The notes under the pieces were generated by a model, which did no database searches, was not told the origin of the DNA, and saw nothing but the letters and a program-made list of their open reading frames with translations. The translations under genes and the position numbers were made by a program. DNA of 64,000 nt from Hydrogenovibrio sp. 3SP14C1. GTDB lineage: Bacteria > Pseudomonadota > Gammaproteobacteria > Thiomicrospirales > Thiomicrospiraceae. The stretch is from NCBI RefSeq assembly GCF_029625905.1, contig NZ_JARTLM010000011.1, positions 1 to 64,000 of the forward strand, in the 5' to 3' direction. Shown here one piece after another: positions 46,460 through 56,010 of this stretch; the stretch's first letter is position 1; each line of letters starts with the position of its first letter.

Positions 46460-49264
46460 ATGAAAGCCATTCTATTACGCTGGAAGTCCCTTAAAACCCT
46501 TTACAAATCCTTAATCCTGACCGCTTTTGCGCTAGCTCTATTTCTATTATTTCTACCATTGATGCTTAAAAAATCGATTGAGTATGCCCTTGTTCAACAA
46601 GGCGCAGAATCCGCTCAGCTCGAAAAAGTCATTATTAATCCTTTCAGTGGTCGTTTGGAATTGTTTAATCTGACGGTGTCAACGGAGCAGAAACAACAAC
46701 TTGAGGTGGGGCATCTCAAAGTCAACTTAGCGTGGTTAGATTTATTACAAAAGCATATTAATCTACAAACGTTAGAAGTGTTTGATACCTCTTTGTTTCT
46801 GGTTTATCAGCCGAATGAATATGTTCGAGTGGGTGGGATAACGTTTCCATTAAACATTAAACAGCCTTTAACAACCGCTGAAAGCGCGCAAGAAAAGCAG
46901 GCTTTTTGGGGGTTGGGGGTTCAAAACTTGGTTTTGCAAAATGCAACCTTGAATCTTAAAACGCCAGAGATTAGTAAAGCCCTTCATTTTGAAAATGTTT
47001 CAGTCTCAAAAACCGCTAACTGGGAGCCTGACGAGTATTCACAGCTTAATTTTCGTATTCAAGACACTGAAGGGGTATTAACAGGTAGGTTAGATGCGAA
47101 ACTCTTTTCAGAAAAGCAGGTGATCAAAGGGCCGGTTCAAATCAGTGATTTTGATTTACACCCTTATCAGGGGTATCTGCCAAAAGAATGGAACAATGTT
47201 TCTGGGATTGTTTCTGGAAAGTTAAATATCGAATTCCGTAACCATTTTGGGAAGATTGATGTGCAACAAACTGGGCAAGTTGATATTCGCAACTTTGCTT
47301 TGCAGCAACAAGATTTTGAAATTGCATCGGAAATGATCGGCTGGGACGGAAAGCTATCTTATGAAACCCATAAGGATGATTATACGCTGAACGCAGATGG
47401 AAAATGGCAGTTAGAACAGTTTGCTTTGACACAACCGGAACAAACCCTTCAGCTACAAGATTTGAACTGGCTAGGACAAGTGAAGGTTAAACAACGCCTG
47501 AAAGGTTTATCCGTTGAGGCACATAACCAACTTATGGTGTCTCAGTCTGTTTTTAAGAAAGAAGCTTTAAATACAAAAATCAAAACCCTTTTCTGGAAAG
47601 GACCGCTTGCTTATCAAGATACGAAAACCAGCTCGGCAAAAAATGCACAAAAGATTGAATTAAAAGACACGCAACTTGCATTAGAAAATATGTCTGTTAT
47701 TTTGGCTGATATGAAGGCAACCAGTGATTTAATTCAGTGGCAGGGTGATGTTGATGTTCAACCTGATACAGAAACGCCAGCTACCTTATCAGGTCAGCTG
47801 GGCATGTCAAATGCACTGGCTCGTAATACGGCGTCAAAAAAGACGATTCTGCAGTTGGCACAGTTGAAATCAAACCTGCTGTTTAAGTCTCCTCAGACCG
47901 TTCAGTTAACAAAATTGTCTTTTAATGGTATCGGTCTTGGACAAAAGGTCGATAGCGACTCTCCATTTATAAAGATCAGTGGCGTTGATGTTTCAAAACT
48001 TGTGATCGAAAATAGTGACGGTGTTGATAAAACCCAATTAGGTAAGGTAAATGTTCATAATCTTGAGGGGTATTTAACCTTAAACAAACAACATGACTTT
48101 GTAGAGGTACAAGGTCTGATTAAGTCCTTTGATTTAGGGATTGTAGATCAACAGGAAAAAAAGAAAACGGATACGACTATTGTTGAATCAGGCGCTGAGC
48201 AAACAAAAAATGCTGTTATGCAATTAGAAAAACTGTCTTTAAAAGGACAGAATAATATTGTGTTTGAAACTCAAGGACTCAATTCGAAAATTAAGCAAAA
48301 TATTCATATATCTCAGCTAGAGTTGGGTGCATTGGATTCTGAAAAACCATCATCAGCAACGCCTGTAGCACTTAAAGCGACGCTGGGAAAATATTCTAAA
48401 ATTGAGTTACAAGGAAAGATTCAACCTTTTAGCCAGAAAGTGAATTCGGACTTAAACTTGAAAGTCAAAGAACTGGATTTGTATGAGTTTTCTCCCTTGA
48501 TTAAAGATACTGTTGGTTATCGAATTAAAAGCGGTGCTTTAACCTTAGATTCGGATATCAAGATTAAAGAAGATATGCTCAAGTCTAAAAATCATATTAT
48601 CCTGAAAGGATTTGAACTGGACGGCAGTGCAGAAGAAAATTTCGCTACTGTGGGATCTAATGAACAAAAATTGCAAGATGGGGCGGCAGCAACCGGAGGC
48701 TCGACCAGTCTTGCGCTGAACTTACTTCGTGATAACGAAGGCAAAATTGAATTAGACGTTCCAGTTGAAGGCGACTTATCAGATCCGAACTTCCACTTAG
48801 ATCAGGTCATACAAACGGCTATGCTCAATGCCTTGCAAAGTGGATCAAAAGCCATGTTGGCAATGACACTTCAACCGTACGGCGCAATCTATTTAGCCGC
48901 AGAATATGCTTTTAAGCAAGCCAATACAGTAACGTTACAGCCAATATCTTATGAGGTTGGGTTGAATAAAATCAAACCGGGAATGGCTGAATACTTGCAA
49001 AAAATTGTTGCACTGTTGGAAAAGAAAAAAAGCATTACTTTAAAAGTCTGTGGTTTTTATAATCAGCGAGATCGCGATTATTGGATTCAAAAAGGGCTGA
49101 AAGATCAAAAACTACAAGACAAGCTTTATGCGTTAGCCCGAACTCGACAAAACCAGGTTAAAGATTGGTTAGTCGATCAAGGAGGCGTTGGTTCACATCG
49201 CTTAACGACTTGTCATCCTACGTTCGAAGACCTGCCGGAAACAGGTGTCTTACTCTCAATGTAG
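46460..49264 (+). CDS. DUF748/AsmA-like envelope protein
   Basis: The 934-residue protein has one N-terminal transmembrane helix (about 18-38), a long beta-rich body of AsmA-like repeats and a C-terminal OmpA-like end (YEVGLNKIKPGMAEYLQKI ... LARTRQNQVKDWLVDQG). DUF748 proteins belong to the AsmA-like group of bridge proteins thought to move phospholipid between membranes or aid outer-membrane homeostasis. It appears to be a single-gene unit upstream of ovoA. Function here is inferred only from the family. Confidence 0.82.
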   Translation: MKAILLRWKSLKTLYKSLILTAFALALFLLFLPLMLKKSIEYALVQQGAESAQLEKVIINPFSGRLELFNLTVSTEQKQQLEVGHLKVNLAWLDLLQKHINLQTLEVFDTSLFLVYQPNEYVRVGGITFPLNIKQPLTTAESAQEKQAFWGLGVQNLVLQNATLNLKTPEISKALHFENVSVSKTANWEPDEYSQLNFRIQDTEGVLTGRLDAKLFSEKQVIKGPVQISDFDLHPYQGYLPKEWNNVSGIVSGKLNIEFRNHFGKIDVQQTGQVDIRNFALQQQDFEIASEMIGWDGKLSYETHKDDYTLNADGKWQLEQFALTQPEQTLQLQDLNWLGQVKVKQRLKGLSVEAHNQLMVSQSVFKKEALNTKIKTLFWKGPLAYQDTKTSSAKNAQKIELKDTQLALENMSVILADMKATSDLIQWQGDVDVQPDTETPATLSGQLGMSNALARNTASKKTILQLAQLKSNLLFKSPQTVQLTKLSFNGIGLGQKVDSDSPFIKISGVDVSKLVIENSDGVDKTQLGKVNVHNLEGYLTLNKQHDFVEVQGLIKSFDLGIVDQQEKKKTDTTIVESGAEQTKNAVMQLEKLSLKGQNNIVFETQGLNSKIKQNIHISQLELGALDSEKPSSATPVALKATLGKYSKIELQGKIQPFSQKVNSDLNLKVKELDLYEFSPLIKDTVGYRIKSGALTLDSDIKIKEDMLKSKNHIILKGFELDGSAEENFATVGSNEQKLQDGAAATGGSTSLALNLLRDNEGKIELDVPVEGDLSDPNFHLDQVIQTAMLNALQSGSKAMLAMTLQPYGAIYLAAEYAFKQANTVTLQPISYEVGLNKIKPGMAEYLQKIVALLEKKKSITLKVCGFYNQRDRDYWIQKGLKDQKLQDKLYALARTRQNQVKDWLVDQGGVGSHRLTTCHPTFEDLPETGVLLSM

Positions 49265-49309
49265 CTTCTTTGTTAAAAAAATTAATAGAACTGTAGCTGT
49301 GGAGCTTTC

Positions 49310-51439
49310 ATGTTAAGCAGAAAAGATTTAATTTCAAAACTGATCGTTTTAAACCAAGGGGATGTCAGCAGTAAACGAGCTGAAATCAGAGCGTACTTTA
49401 ATGCAACTTATAACGCTTATGAGTCCTTGTTTGAAACACTTAAAACCGACGATGCCTTTTATGAGAGACCTTGTGAACTTCGTCACCCGTTAATTTTTTA
49501 TTTTGGCCATACGGCTACTTTTTTTGTGAATAAATTGCTGTTAGCTAAATTATTACCAAGCCGTATTAATCCAGAAATAGAATCAATGTGTGCGATAGGT
49601 GTGGACGAAATGTCCTGGGATGACTTGGATGAAACGCATTATGATTGGCCAAGTGTAGAAGACGTTCGCGCTTATCGAAATCAGGTGCGTGACGCGGTCA
49701 ACCAATTAATTGATACCGTTGACTTCACTTTACCGATTGATTGGGACAGTGAGATGTGGCCGATTATGATGGGAATTGAACATGAACGTATTCACCTGGA
49801 AACCTCATCGGTTTTGATTCGCCAATTGCCCATTCAATCTGTGCAACCTCATACTTTGTTTCCTATCTTTCCCAAGAGCGATGACGCACCTGAGAACATC
49901 TTGTTTGAAGTGCCGGCCGGTGAGGTGCATATTGATCACCATGACCCTGCCAAGACCTATGGATGGGATAACGAGTATGGCGAGCACCATGCGGAGGTGG
50001 CATCGTTTAAAGCGGCTGCTTTTTTAGTTTCTAATCATGAGTTTTTGGCGTTTGTAGAAGCGGGAGGGTATGACAATCCAGAGTATTGGGATGAAGAGGG
50101 CAATCGCTGGCGACAATTCACACCGGATAAACACCCCACTTTTTGGATAAAGAAAGGCGAGGATTGGTGGTTACGTTGTCTGACCGAAGAAATACCCATG
50201 CCTTGGGATTGGCCGGTTGAGGTCAATTACCTGGAAGCGCACGCTTTTTGCAATTGGAAAGGACATGAAACAGGTCGCCCGATTCGGCTCCCTAGCGAAG
50301 ATGAATACTTACGGTTGCGAGATTACACCAATGCACTTGAACATCAAGCTGAGGCGAATATAAATTTACAGCAATATGCCTCATCAACCCCTGTTAACCA
50401 ATTCGCAACAGGCGATTTCTTTGATGTGGTTGGTAATGCCTGGCAATGGACGCAAACCCCGATTTATCCTTATGAAGGGTTTAAGGTACATCCGTTATAT
50501 GATGATTTCACGACGCCTACTTTCGATAATCAGCATAATTTATTTAAAGGGGGCAGCTGGATTTCCACCGGGAATGAAATCAACGGGCATTCCCGTTATG
50601 CATTCCGTCGTCATTTTTTCCAGCACGCTGGGTTTCGCTACATTGAATCGGCTGAGAAAGTACAAACGCATTTTTCCACTTATGAAACCGACGCTCTGGT
50701 GTCGCAATATTGCGAGTTTCACTATGGTGAAGAGCATTTTGGGGTTCCCAATTTTGCTCAAGCCTATGCTGAATTAGCGATTCATACGATTCAGTCCGAT
50801 AATGATTTTGCCAGACGCCATGATCTGAGTGTTTTGGAAGTTGGGTGTTCAGTGGGGCGTGCGAGTTTTGAACTGGCGCATCATTTTGCACATGTGACCG
50901 GATTGGATTTTTCGGCTCGTTTCATTCAAGTGGCGAACCAATTAAAAGAAACAGGGTCGGTGCTATACACCTTGCCAATGGAAGGTGACATTGTTGATTT
51001 TAAAGAACAGACGTTAGCGGACTTAGGGTTGGCGGCCGTTACGTCTCGCTGTGAGTTTCTACAGCAGGATGCGGCTAACTTGAAATCCCATTTGACAGGG
51101 TATGATATGGTCGTAGCGGTGAATTTGATTGATCGTCTGTATGAACCAAACCGTTTCTTGAAGATGATTCATGAACGGTTGAATGCAGGCGGAATTCTGA
51201 TGTTGGCTTCCCCTTATACTTGGTTAGAAGAATTTACGGCCAAAGAACACTGGATAGGGGGGTATAAAGATCCTAACAGCGGTGAGAATGTAACCACGTT
51301 AGAAGGCTTGCATAAGATATTAGATGCGGAATTCGATTTGATTCAAGCGCCATTTGAGCTGCCTTTTGTGATTCGGGAAACGCAGCGAAAATTTCAACAC
51401 ACAGTGTCTGAAGTAACCTTATGGAAAAAGAAATCTTAA
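49310..51439 (+). CDS. ovoA: 5-histidylcysteine sulfoxide synthase, ovothiol synthesis
   Basis: The 709-residue protein is a fusion of a DinB-like iron domain, a formylglycine-generating-type domain and a C-terminal SAM methyltransferase, the layout of OvoA. The iron ligands are His67 (FGHTATF) and His158/His162 (IEHERIHLE). It joins cysteine to histidine C5 with oxygen to give the sulfoxide, and the methyltransferase (VLEVGCSVGRASFELA, about 505-520) adds the N-methyl group of ovothiol A. The next gene starts immediately at the stop codon. Confidence 0.94.
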   Translation: MLSRKDLISKLIVLNQGDVSSKRAEIRAYFNATYNAYESLFETLKTDDAFYERPCELRHPLIFYFGHTATFFVNKLLLAKLLPSRINPEIESMCAIGVDEMSWDDLDETHYDWPSVEDVRAYRNQVRDAVNQLIDTVDFTLPIDWDSEMWPIMMGIEHERIHLETSSVLIRQLPIQSVQPHTLFPIFPKSDDAPENILFEVPAGEVHIDHHDPAKTYGWDNEYGEHHAEVASFKAAAFLVSNHEFLAFVEAGGYDNPEYWDEEGNRWRQFTPDKHPTFWIKKGEDWWLRCLTEEIPMPWDWPVEVNYLEAHAFCNWKGHETGRPIRLPSEDEYLRLRDYTNALEHQAEANINLQQYASSTPVNQFATGDFFDVVGNAWQWTQTPIYPYEGFKVHPLYDDFTTPTFDNQHNLFKGGSWISTGNEINGHSRYAFRRHFFQHAGFRYIESAEKVQTHFSTYETDALVSQYCEFHYGEEHFGVPNFAQAYAELAIHTIQSDNDFARRHDLSVLEVGCSVGRASFELAHHFAHVTGLDFSARFIQVANQLKETGSVLYTLPMEGDIVDFKEQTLADLGLAAVTSRCEFLQQDAANLKSHLTGYDMVVAVNLIDRLYEPNRFLKMIHERLNAGGILMLASPYTWLEEFTAKEHWIGGYKDPNSGENVTTLEGLHKILDAEFDLIQAPFELPFVIRETQRKFQHTVSEVTLWKKKS

Positions 51440-52627
51440 ATGAAGTTGGATTTTAATAAAGCCATTTCCCGTTTGGGAACGGGTTCGGAAAAGTATGAGT
51501 TACGTCAAAAGTTATTTGGCACGGATGATGTATTGCCCATGTGGGTGGCGGATCAGGATTTGCCGACACCACCTTTCATTTTAGAGGTGTTGAAAAAACG
51601 TCTGGAACATCCCATTCTGGGATATAACCACATGCCGGATTCGCTGTATCAGTCAATTGTGAATTGGCAAGCACAGTATCATTATGAGGTCGAACCTTCT
51701 GATATTGTGTTTACGCATAATGTCGCGAATGGCTTTTTTATGGCTGTTTCAGCGTTTACAAACCCCGGCGAAGCCGTGTTGGTACAACCGCCGGTTTATC
51801 CGCCTTTTCTGACGGCTTCGACGATTGAAAATCACCAGTGTGTCGAAGCGCCATTAATACTCAAAAATCATCGTTACGAAATTGATTTTGATGCGTTTGA
51901 GCAAAAAATTATTGACCATCAGGTGAGGTTGTTTTTATTGTGTAACCCTCAGAACCCTTCTGGACGGGTTTGGTTAAAACCGGAGCTGGAAAAACTCGCA
52001 GCGATTTGTTTAAAACATGAAGTGGTTGTGGTGTCGGATGAAATTCATGCTGATATGACGTATCCAGAGCATCAACATACTCCGATGGCTTCTTTATCAG
52101 AAGAGTTTAAAAACAATACCGTTACGTTGAACTCTCCCGGTAAAACCTTTAATTTGGGTGGTTTGCAGATTGGCTATGCCATTATTGCCAATCCAGAGTT
52201 AAAAGCCGCTTATCTGAAAATTTGTCAAGCCAATGCCATTCAAGATTTAAATTTGTTTGGCTATCTTGCGACACAAGCGGCTTACTCGGATGAAGGGCGG
52301 GTTTACCGAGACCAATTGTTACAACATTTTTTAGGAAATATTCAACGCCTAAAAGCGTTTTTCAACGAATTTTTACCTCAGGTAAAAGTGATGATTCCTG
52401 AGGCATCTTATTTGGTTTGGTTGGATTTTTCGGCGTTGTTTGAGTCACAGGCTGAATTGAAAACCTGGTTGGTTCAGCAAGCTAAACTGGGACTGAATGA
52501 CGGTGAAAGTTTTGGCAAAGCGGGTAAAGGATTTATGCGAATCAATTTGGCGGTTTCAGAGCAAACTTTAACCCAGGCATTAGATCAACTTAAGCAAGCG
52601 ATCTTATCCACTTCATTTTCAAAATAA
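51440..52627 (+). CDS. ovoB: PLP C-S lyase of the PatB/MalY type, probable OvoB
   Basis: The 395-residue fold-type I PLP enzyme shows MWVADQDLPTPPFILE, NPQNPSGRVW and the PLP lysine in TLNSPGKTFNLGGLQIGYA. PatB/MalY relatives are cystathionine lyases. Because it abuts the ovoA stop codon with no gap, the likely reaction is cleavage of the histidylcysteine sulfoxide to free the thiol, the OvoB step. The Shine-Dalgarno is weak, so coupling to ovoA is likely. Alternative: a general cysteine-S-conjugate beta-lyase. Confidence 0.85.
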   Translation: MKLDFNKAISRLGTGSEKYELRQKLFGTDDVLPMWVADQDLPTPPFILEVLKKRLEHPILGYNHMPDSLYQSIVNWQAQYHYEVEPSDIVFTHNVANGFFMAVSAFTNPGEAVLVQPPVYPPFLTASTIENHQCVEAPLILKNHRYEIDFDAFEQKIIDHQVRLFLLCNPQNPSGRVWLKPELEKLAAICLKHEVVVVSDEIHADMTYPEHQHTPMASLSEEFKNNTVTLNSPGKTFNLGGLQIGYAIIANPELKAAYLKICQANAIQDLNLFGYLATQAAYSDEGRVYRDQLLQHFLGNIQRLKAFFNEFLPQVKVMIPEASYLVWLDFSALFESQAELKTWLVQQAKLGLNDGESFGKAGKGFMRINLAVSEQTLTQALDQLKQAILSTSFSK

Positions 52628-52648
52628 TGGCCAGGCCTGGGCATTTTT
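52622..52648. terminator. Palindromic terminator overlapping the ovoB stop
   Basis: Core CCAGGCCTGG at 52631-52640. The 5' A-tract (AAAATAATGG) overlaps the ovoB stop codon and the 3' side ends GGCATTTTT. The arms are slightly imperfect (TGG.CC versus GG.GC). Confidence 0.82.
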
Positions 52649-52694
52649 ATATTGATACAGTTAATCTAAAAGATTGGCACATTAAGGAGATAGC

Positions 52695-53735
52695 ATGATT
52701 TATAACACCTTAGGACATTCTGATATTGAAGTCAGTCGTATCTGTTTAGGCACCATGACATGGGGTGAGCAAAATACGCAGGCAGAAGCGTTTGAACAAA
52801 TGGATTATGCGCTGTCTCAAGGAGTGAACTTTTGGGATACGGCTGAACTTTATGCCGTGCCACCACGTCCTGAAACCTATGGTAAAACCGAGGAAATAAT
52901 TGGTCATTGGTTGACTAAAACCGGCAAGCGGAATGAGGTTGTTTTGACCTCAAAAATCGCTGGGCCTTCCGATATTTCGTTTCATATTCGTGAGGGGAAA
53001 ACAAAATTCAATCGGGCGCATATTACCGCGGCGCTGGAAGGGTCTTTAAAGCGCCTTCAAACGGATTACCTTGATTTGTATCAATTGCATTGGCCTGAAA
53101 GAAATACGAATTTCTTTGGTGAGTTGGGTTATGTTCCGGCTGATGAAGATGTTTTTACCCCGGTTGAAGAGACGCTTGAAGTTTTGAGTGACTTTGTTAA
53201 ACAAGGCAAAATTCGACATATTGGTTTGTCGAATGAAACCCCTTGGGGCATGATGACGTTTATCCAAGCCGCAGAACGATTAGGCTTGGAGAAAATTGTT
53301 AGCGTACAAAACCCTTATAACTTATTAAATCGAAGTTACGAAGTGGGGATGGCGGAAATCTCACATCGTGAAAACGTTGGTTTATTGGCTTATTCCCCTT
53401 TAGGGTTTGGTGTGTTGAGCGGAAAGTATTTGAATGGCACTGCCGCGGAAAACGCCCGCTTAAATTTGTTCCCTGGCTATGACCGTTATTCTAATAATAA
53501 TGCCGTGAAAGCGACTGAATTGTATGCAGCGTTGGCTCATGGCAATGGCCTGACACCAACGCAATTGGCCTTGGCTTTTGTGAATAGTCGCCCATTTTTG
53601 TCGGCCAACATCATTGGGGCGACGACGATGTCGCAATTAAAAGAGAATATTGACTCTATCAATGTCACGTTGGATGAAGAGACTTTGCATCAAATTGAAC
53701 GCATTCATGCGCAATATACGATTCCTTCGCCTTAA
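52695..53735 (+). CDS. Aldo/keto reductase, Tas-like
   Basis: The 346-residue TIM-barrel oxidoreductase uses NADPH. It has the conserved Asp/Tyr/Lys/His set in NFWDTAELYAVP (Asp, Tyr), LTSKIAG (Lys) and LYQLHWPERN (His) and closely follows the pattern of E. coli Tas. Substrate is unknown. The ATG has AAGGAG upstream. It is transcribed after the ovoB terminator. Confidence 0.88.
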   Translation: MIYNTLGHSDIEVSRICLGTMTWGEQNTQAEAFEQMDYALSQGVNFWDTAELYAVPPRPETYGKTEEIIGHWLTKTGKRNEVVLTSKIAGPSDISFHIREGKTKFNRAHITAALEGSLKRLQTDYLDLYQLHWPERNTNFFGELGYVPADEDVFTPVEETLEVLSDFVKQGKIRHIGLSNETPWGMMTFIQAAERLGLEKIVSVQNPYNLLNRSYEVGMAEISHRENVGLLAYSPLGFGVLSGKYLNGTAAENARLNLFPGYDRYSNNNAVKATELYAALAHGNGLTPTQLALAFVNSRPFLSANIIGATTMSQLKENIDSINVTLDEETLHQIERIHAQYTIPSP

Positions 53736-53888
53736 TTTTTAATAAGGGGTATTACTTATACTTATTAGCGTCTCATGATATTCTATTGTTCTTTTGATAC
53801 TAAAAGACAGTAGGATAGAAGCTATCTGATTCAGATGTTCGCTTTGATATTAATGATACAAAGCAATGTAGTTCAAAAGAGGGTAAGT

Positions 53889-54275
53889 ATGAGTATCAAA
53901 CAGGTCGGTTATGTATTAGTGTTGGGGTTGCTTGGAGCAGGGGGATCAGTGCAAGCTTCTGAGGTTGAAGCAATCTTCTTGAATGGACTTTATGGAAATG
54001 CGACACCTGAAAATCCTTCGCCAGTAAAGTTGAAAGTCATCAGTGGTAAAGCGAAAGGGTGCATTATTCAAGGCAAAGCGGTTTTAAATAAAAGTCACAG
54101 ACGGTATGAATATACCTTAGAAACACCACACTGCTTTTATCAAGGTAAAGCGGTCCCAGTGGGGACAGTCGTGAGAGGTCAGCATAATATTCAGGGAACC
54201 ATGGCGAATAGCGGGATGGGACGTGGGTATTGGTTTTCCAATAAAGGCCTGATTGTCACACTTTCGGATCAATAA
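53889..54275 (+). CDS. Small exported protein of unknown function
   Basis: From the ATG at 53889, chosen because AGAGGG lies about 7 bases upstream, the product has 128 residues with a signal peptide (about 1-23, ending SVQAS), two cysteines (GCIIQG, HCFYQG), which could form a disulfide, and a beta-rich basic body. I do not recognise a family. It is convergent with the thioesterase with only 6 bases between the stops. Confidence 0.65.
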   Translation: MSIKQVGYVLVLGLLGAGGSVQASEVEAIFLNGLYGNATPENPSPVKLKVISGKAKGCIIQGKAVLNKSHRRYEYTLETPHCFYQGKAVPVGTVVRGQHNIQGTMANSGMGRGYWFSNKGLIVTLSDQ

Positions 54276-54281
54276 GCTCGT

Positions 54282-54704
54282 TTAGCTATCAAGGTAGGGG
54301 GATATAAATTCGTCAGGGATGACGCTACCGCGATAAGTTTTTAAATCCATGCAGGCCCAAAGCGTGTGGCCTGAGAACACTAAACGCTCATCGGATTTTC
54401 TAAAAATTTGATAAAAACGCTTACGTTGGCAACAACCGATTTTCTCCCCAATCCAAGTGCCAATGAGCAGTTCATCGTTTAAAAAACAGCCGGCATGATA
54501 GTTCAGCTCATGTTGTTTAACCACCATGATTTTCCCCACTTTCTGCTGTAAGGCTTGGTCAATGCCGACAGATAGGCTGTGTTGCCAAGAAGCCCATTCA
54601 AGCCAGTTTAGATACTTTTTATTATTCACGTGCCGAAGAAAATCCAAATCTTCTTCTGAGACGGTGTGTTCTAAAATAAATGGTGAGGGATGCTGCCATT
54701 TCAT
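54282..54704 (-). CDS. Hotdog-fold acyl-CoA thioesterase
   Basis: The 140-residue protein has the 4-hydroxybenzoyl-CoA thioesterase signature with the conserved Asp and Asn in LDFLRHVNNKKYLNWLEWA (about 20-38). Members hydrolyse acyl-CoA or aryl-CoA. The substrate is unknown. It is divergent from aroC. Confidence 0.85.
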   Translation of the reverse strand: MKWQHPSPFILEHTVSEEDLDFLRHVNNKKYLNWLEWASWQHSLSVGIDQALQQKVGKIMVVKQHELNYHAGCFLNDELLIGTWIGEKIGCCQRKRFYQIFRKSDERLVFSGHTLWACMDLKTYRGSVIPDEFISPYLDS

Positions 54705-54744
54705 AAATAAAAGCCGTTTTTTACGTAAATTGAAAGAGATAATT

Positions 54745-54774
54745 TTGAGTGCGCTTGGGCTGGTCTAGTATAAT
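54745..54774 (+). promoter_or_regulatory. Sigma-70 promoter of aroC
   Basis: TTGAGT (54745-54750), an 18-base spacer and TATAAT (54769-54774) lie 40 bases before the aroC ATG. Confidence 0.75.
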
Positions 54775-54813
54775 GCACTGATTATAATATTAAAGCGATT
54801 TGAGAAATACGTT

Positions 54814-55914
54814 ATGTCGGGTAATACATTAGGACAAAATTTTCGTGTCACCACATTTGGCGAAAGTCATGGCATTGCATTAGGCGCCATTATTGACGGT
54901 TGTCCTCCGGGGATGGAACTGTCGGAAGAAGATATTCAAATTGAATTGGATCGTCGTAAGCCGGGTACGTCAAAGCATGCAACGGCGCGTCGCGAAGATG
55001 ACAAAGTGCAGATTTTGTCAGGCGTGTTTGAAGGGAAAACCACGGGCACTCCGATTGGACTTCTGATTCACAATACCGACCAGCGTTCTAAAGATTATTC
55101 AAAAGTCGCGGAGACGTTTCGTCCGTCACATGCCGATTATACGTATACTCAAAAATATGGCGTTCGAGATTACCGCGGCGGCGGACGTTCTTCTGCACGG
55201 GAAACGGCGATGCGCGTTGCGGCAGGTGCTGTGGCGAAGAAATATCTGAAAGAACGCTTAGGGATTGAGATTAAAGGGTATCTTTCTCAGCTTGGGCCGA
55301 TTACGGTAGATAATGTCTCTTGGCCATTCGACAACGATAACGAGTATTTCTGCCCGGATAAAGATAAGCAAGAAGAAATCCGTCAGTATATGGATAACTT
55401 GCTTAAGCAAAAAGATTCTGTCGGAGCCAAGATTTCAATTATTGCGAAAAATGTTCCAGTAGGTCTAGGCGAACCGGTTTTTGATCGGTTGGATGCAGAC
55501 TTGGCCCATGCGTTGATGAGTATTAATGCCGTGAAAGGGGTTGAAATTGGTGATGGGTTTGCTGTGGCTGCTCAACGCGGCACTGAGCATCGTGATGAAA
55601 TGACACCAGAAGGCTTTGTATCTAATCATTCAGGCGGCATCCTAGGGGGAATTTCGACGGGACAAGATATTGTCGCGCATATCGCTTTGAAACCGACTTC
55701 CAGTATTATGACGCCAGGTCGAAGCATCAATACTGATGGGGAAGCGACTGAAATGGTCACTAAAGGTCGTCATGATCCTTGTGTGGGTATTCGAGCAACC
55801 CCGATTGCTGAAGCTAAAGTGGCGTTAATTTTGATGGATCACTTTATGCGTAATCGCGCTCAGAATGGTGATGTTGTACCGCCTATCATGGATTTGGCAC
55901 ATCCTGAAAAATAA
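54814..55914 (+). CDS. aroC: Chorismate synthase
   Basis: The 366-residue FMN-dependent enzyme forms chorismate from EPSP, the last shikimate step. Conserved motifs include [19 protein letters not shown] (about 12-30), the [22 protein letters not shown] region and the [13 protein letters not shown] loop. Length fits the family. A weak hairpin follows at about 55929-55962. Confidence 0.97.
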   Translation: MSGNTLGQNFRVTTFGESHGIALGAIIDGCPPGMELSEEDIQIELDRRKPGTSKHATARREDDKVQILSGVFEGKTTGTPIGLLIHNTDQRSKDYSKVAETFRPSHADYTYTQKYGVRDYRGGGRSSARETAMRVAAGAVAKKYLKERLGIEIKGYLSQLGPITVDNVSWPFDNDNEYFCPDKDKQEEIRQYMDNLLKQKDSVGAKISIIAKNVPVGLGEPVFDRLDADLAHALMSINAVKGVEIGDGFAVAAQRGTEHRDEMTPEGFVSNHSGGILGGISTGQDIVAHIALKPTSSIMTPGRSINTDGEATEMVTKGRHDPCVGIRATPIAEAKVALILMDHFMRNRAQNGDVVPPIMDLAHPEK

Positions 55915-56010
55915 ATGCTATTCACTCACCTTTCTTGAAGCGCTATTTGGTTTTAAGAAAGGATTACTTTTATGATCGCTTTCATTTTCTAACCTTCTTG
56001 AGGTTTTTGC

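Noticed and set aside
55929..55962. CCTTTCTT/AAGAAAGG repeat as the aroC terminator
   Set aside because: Large loop and weak AT-rich stem; too poor to call.
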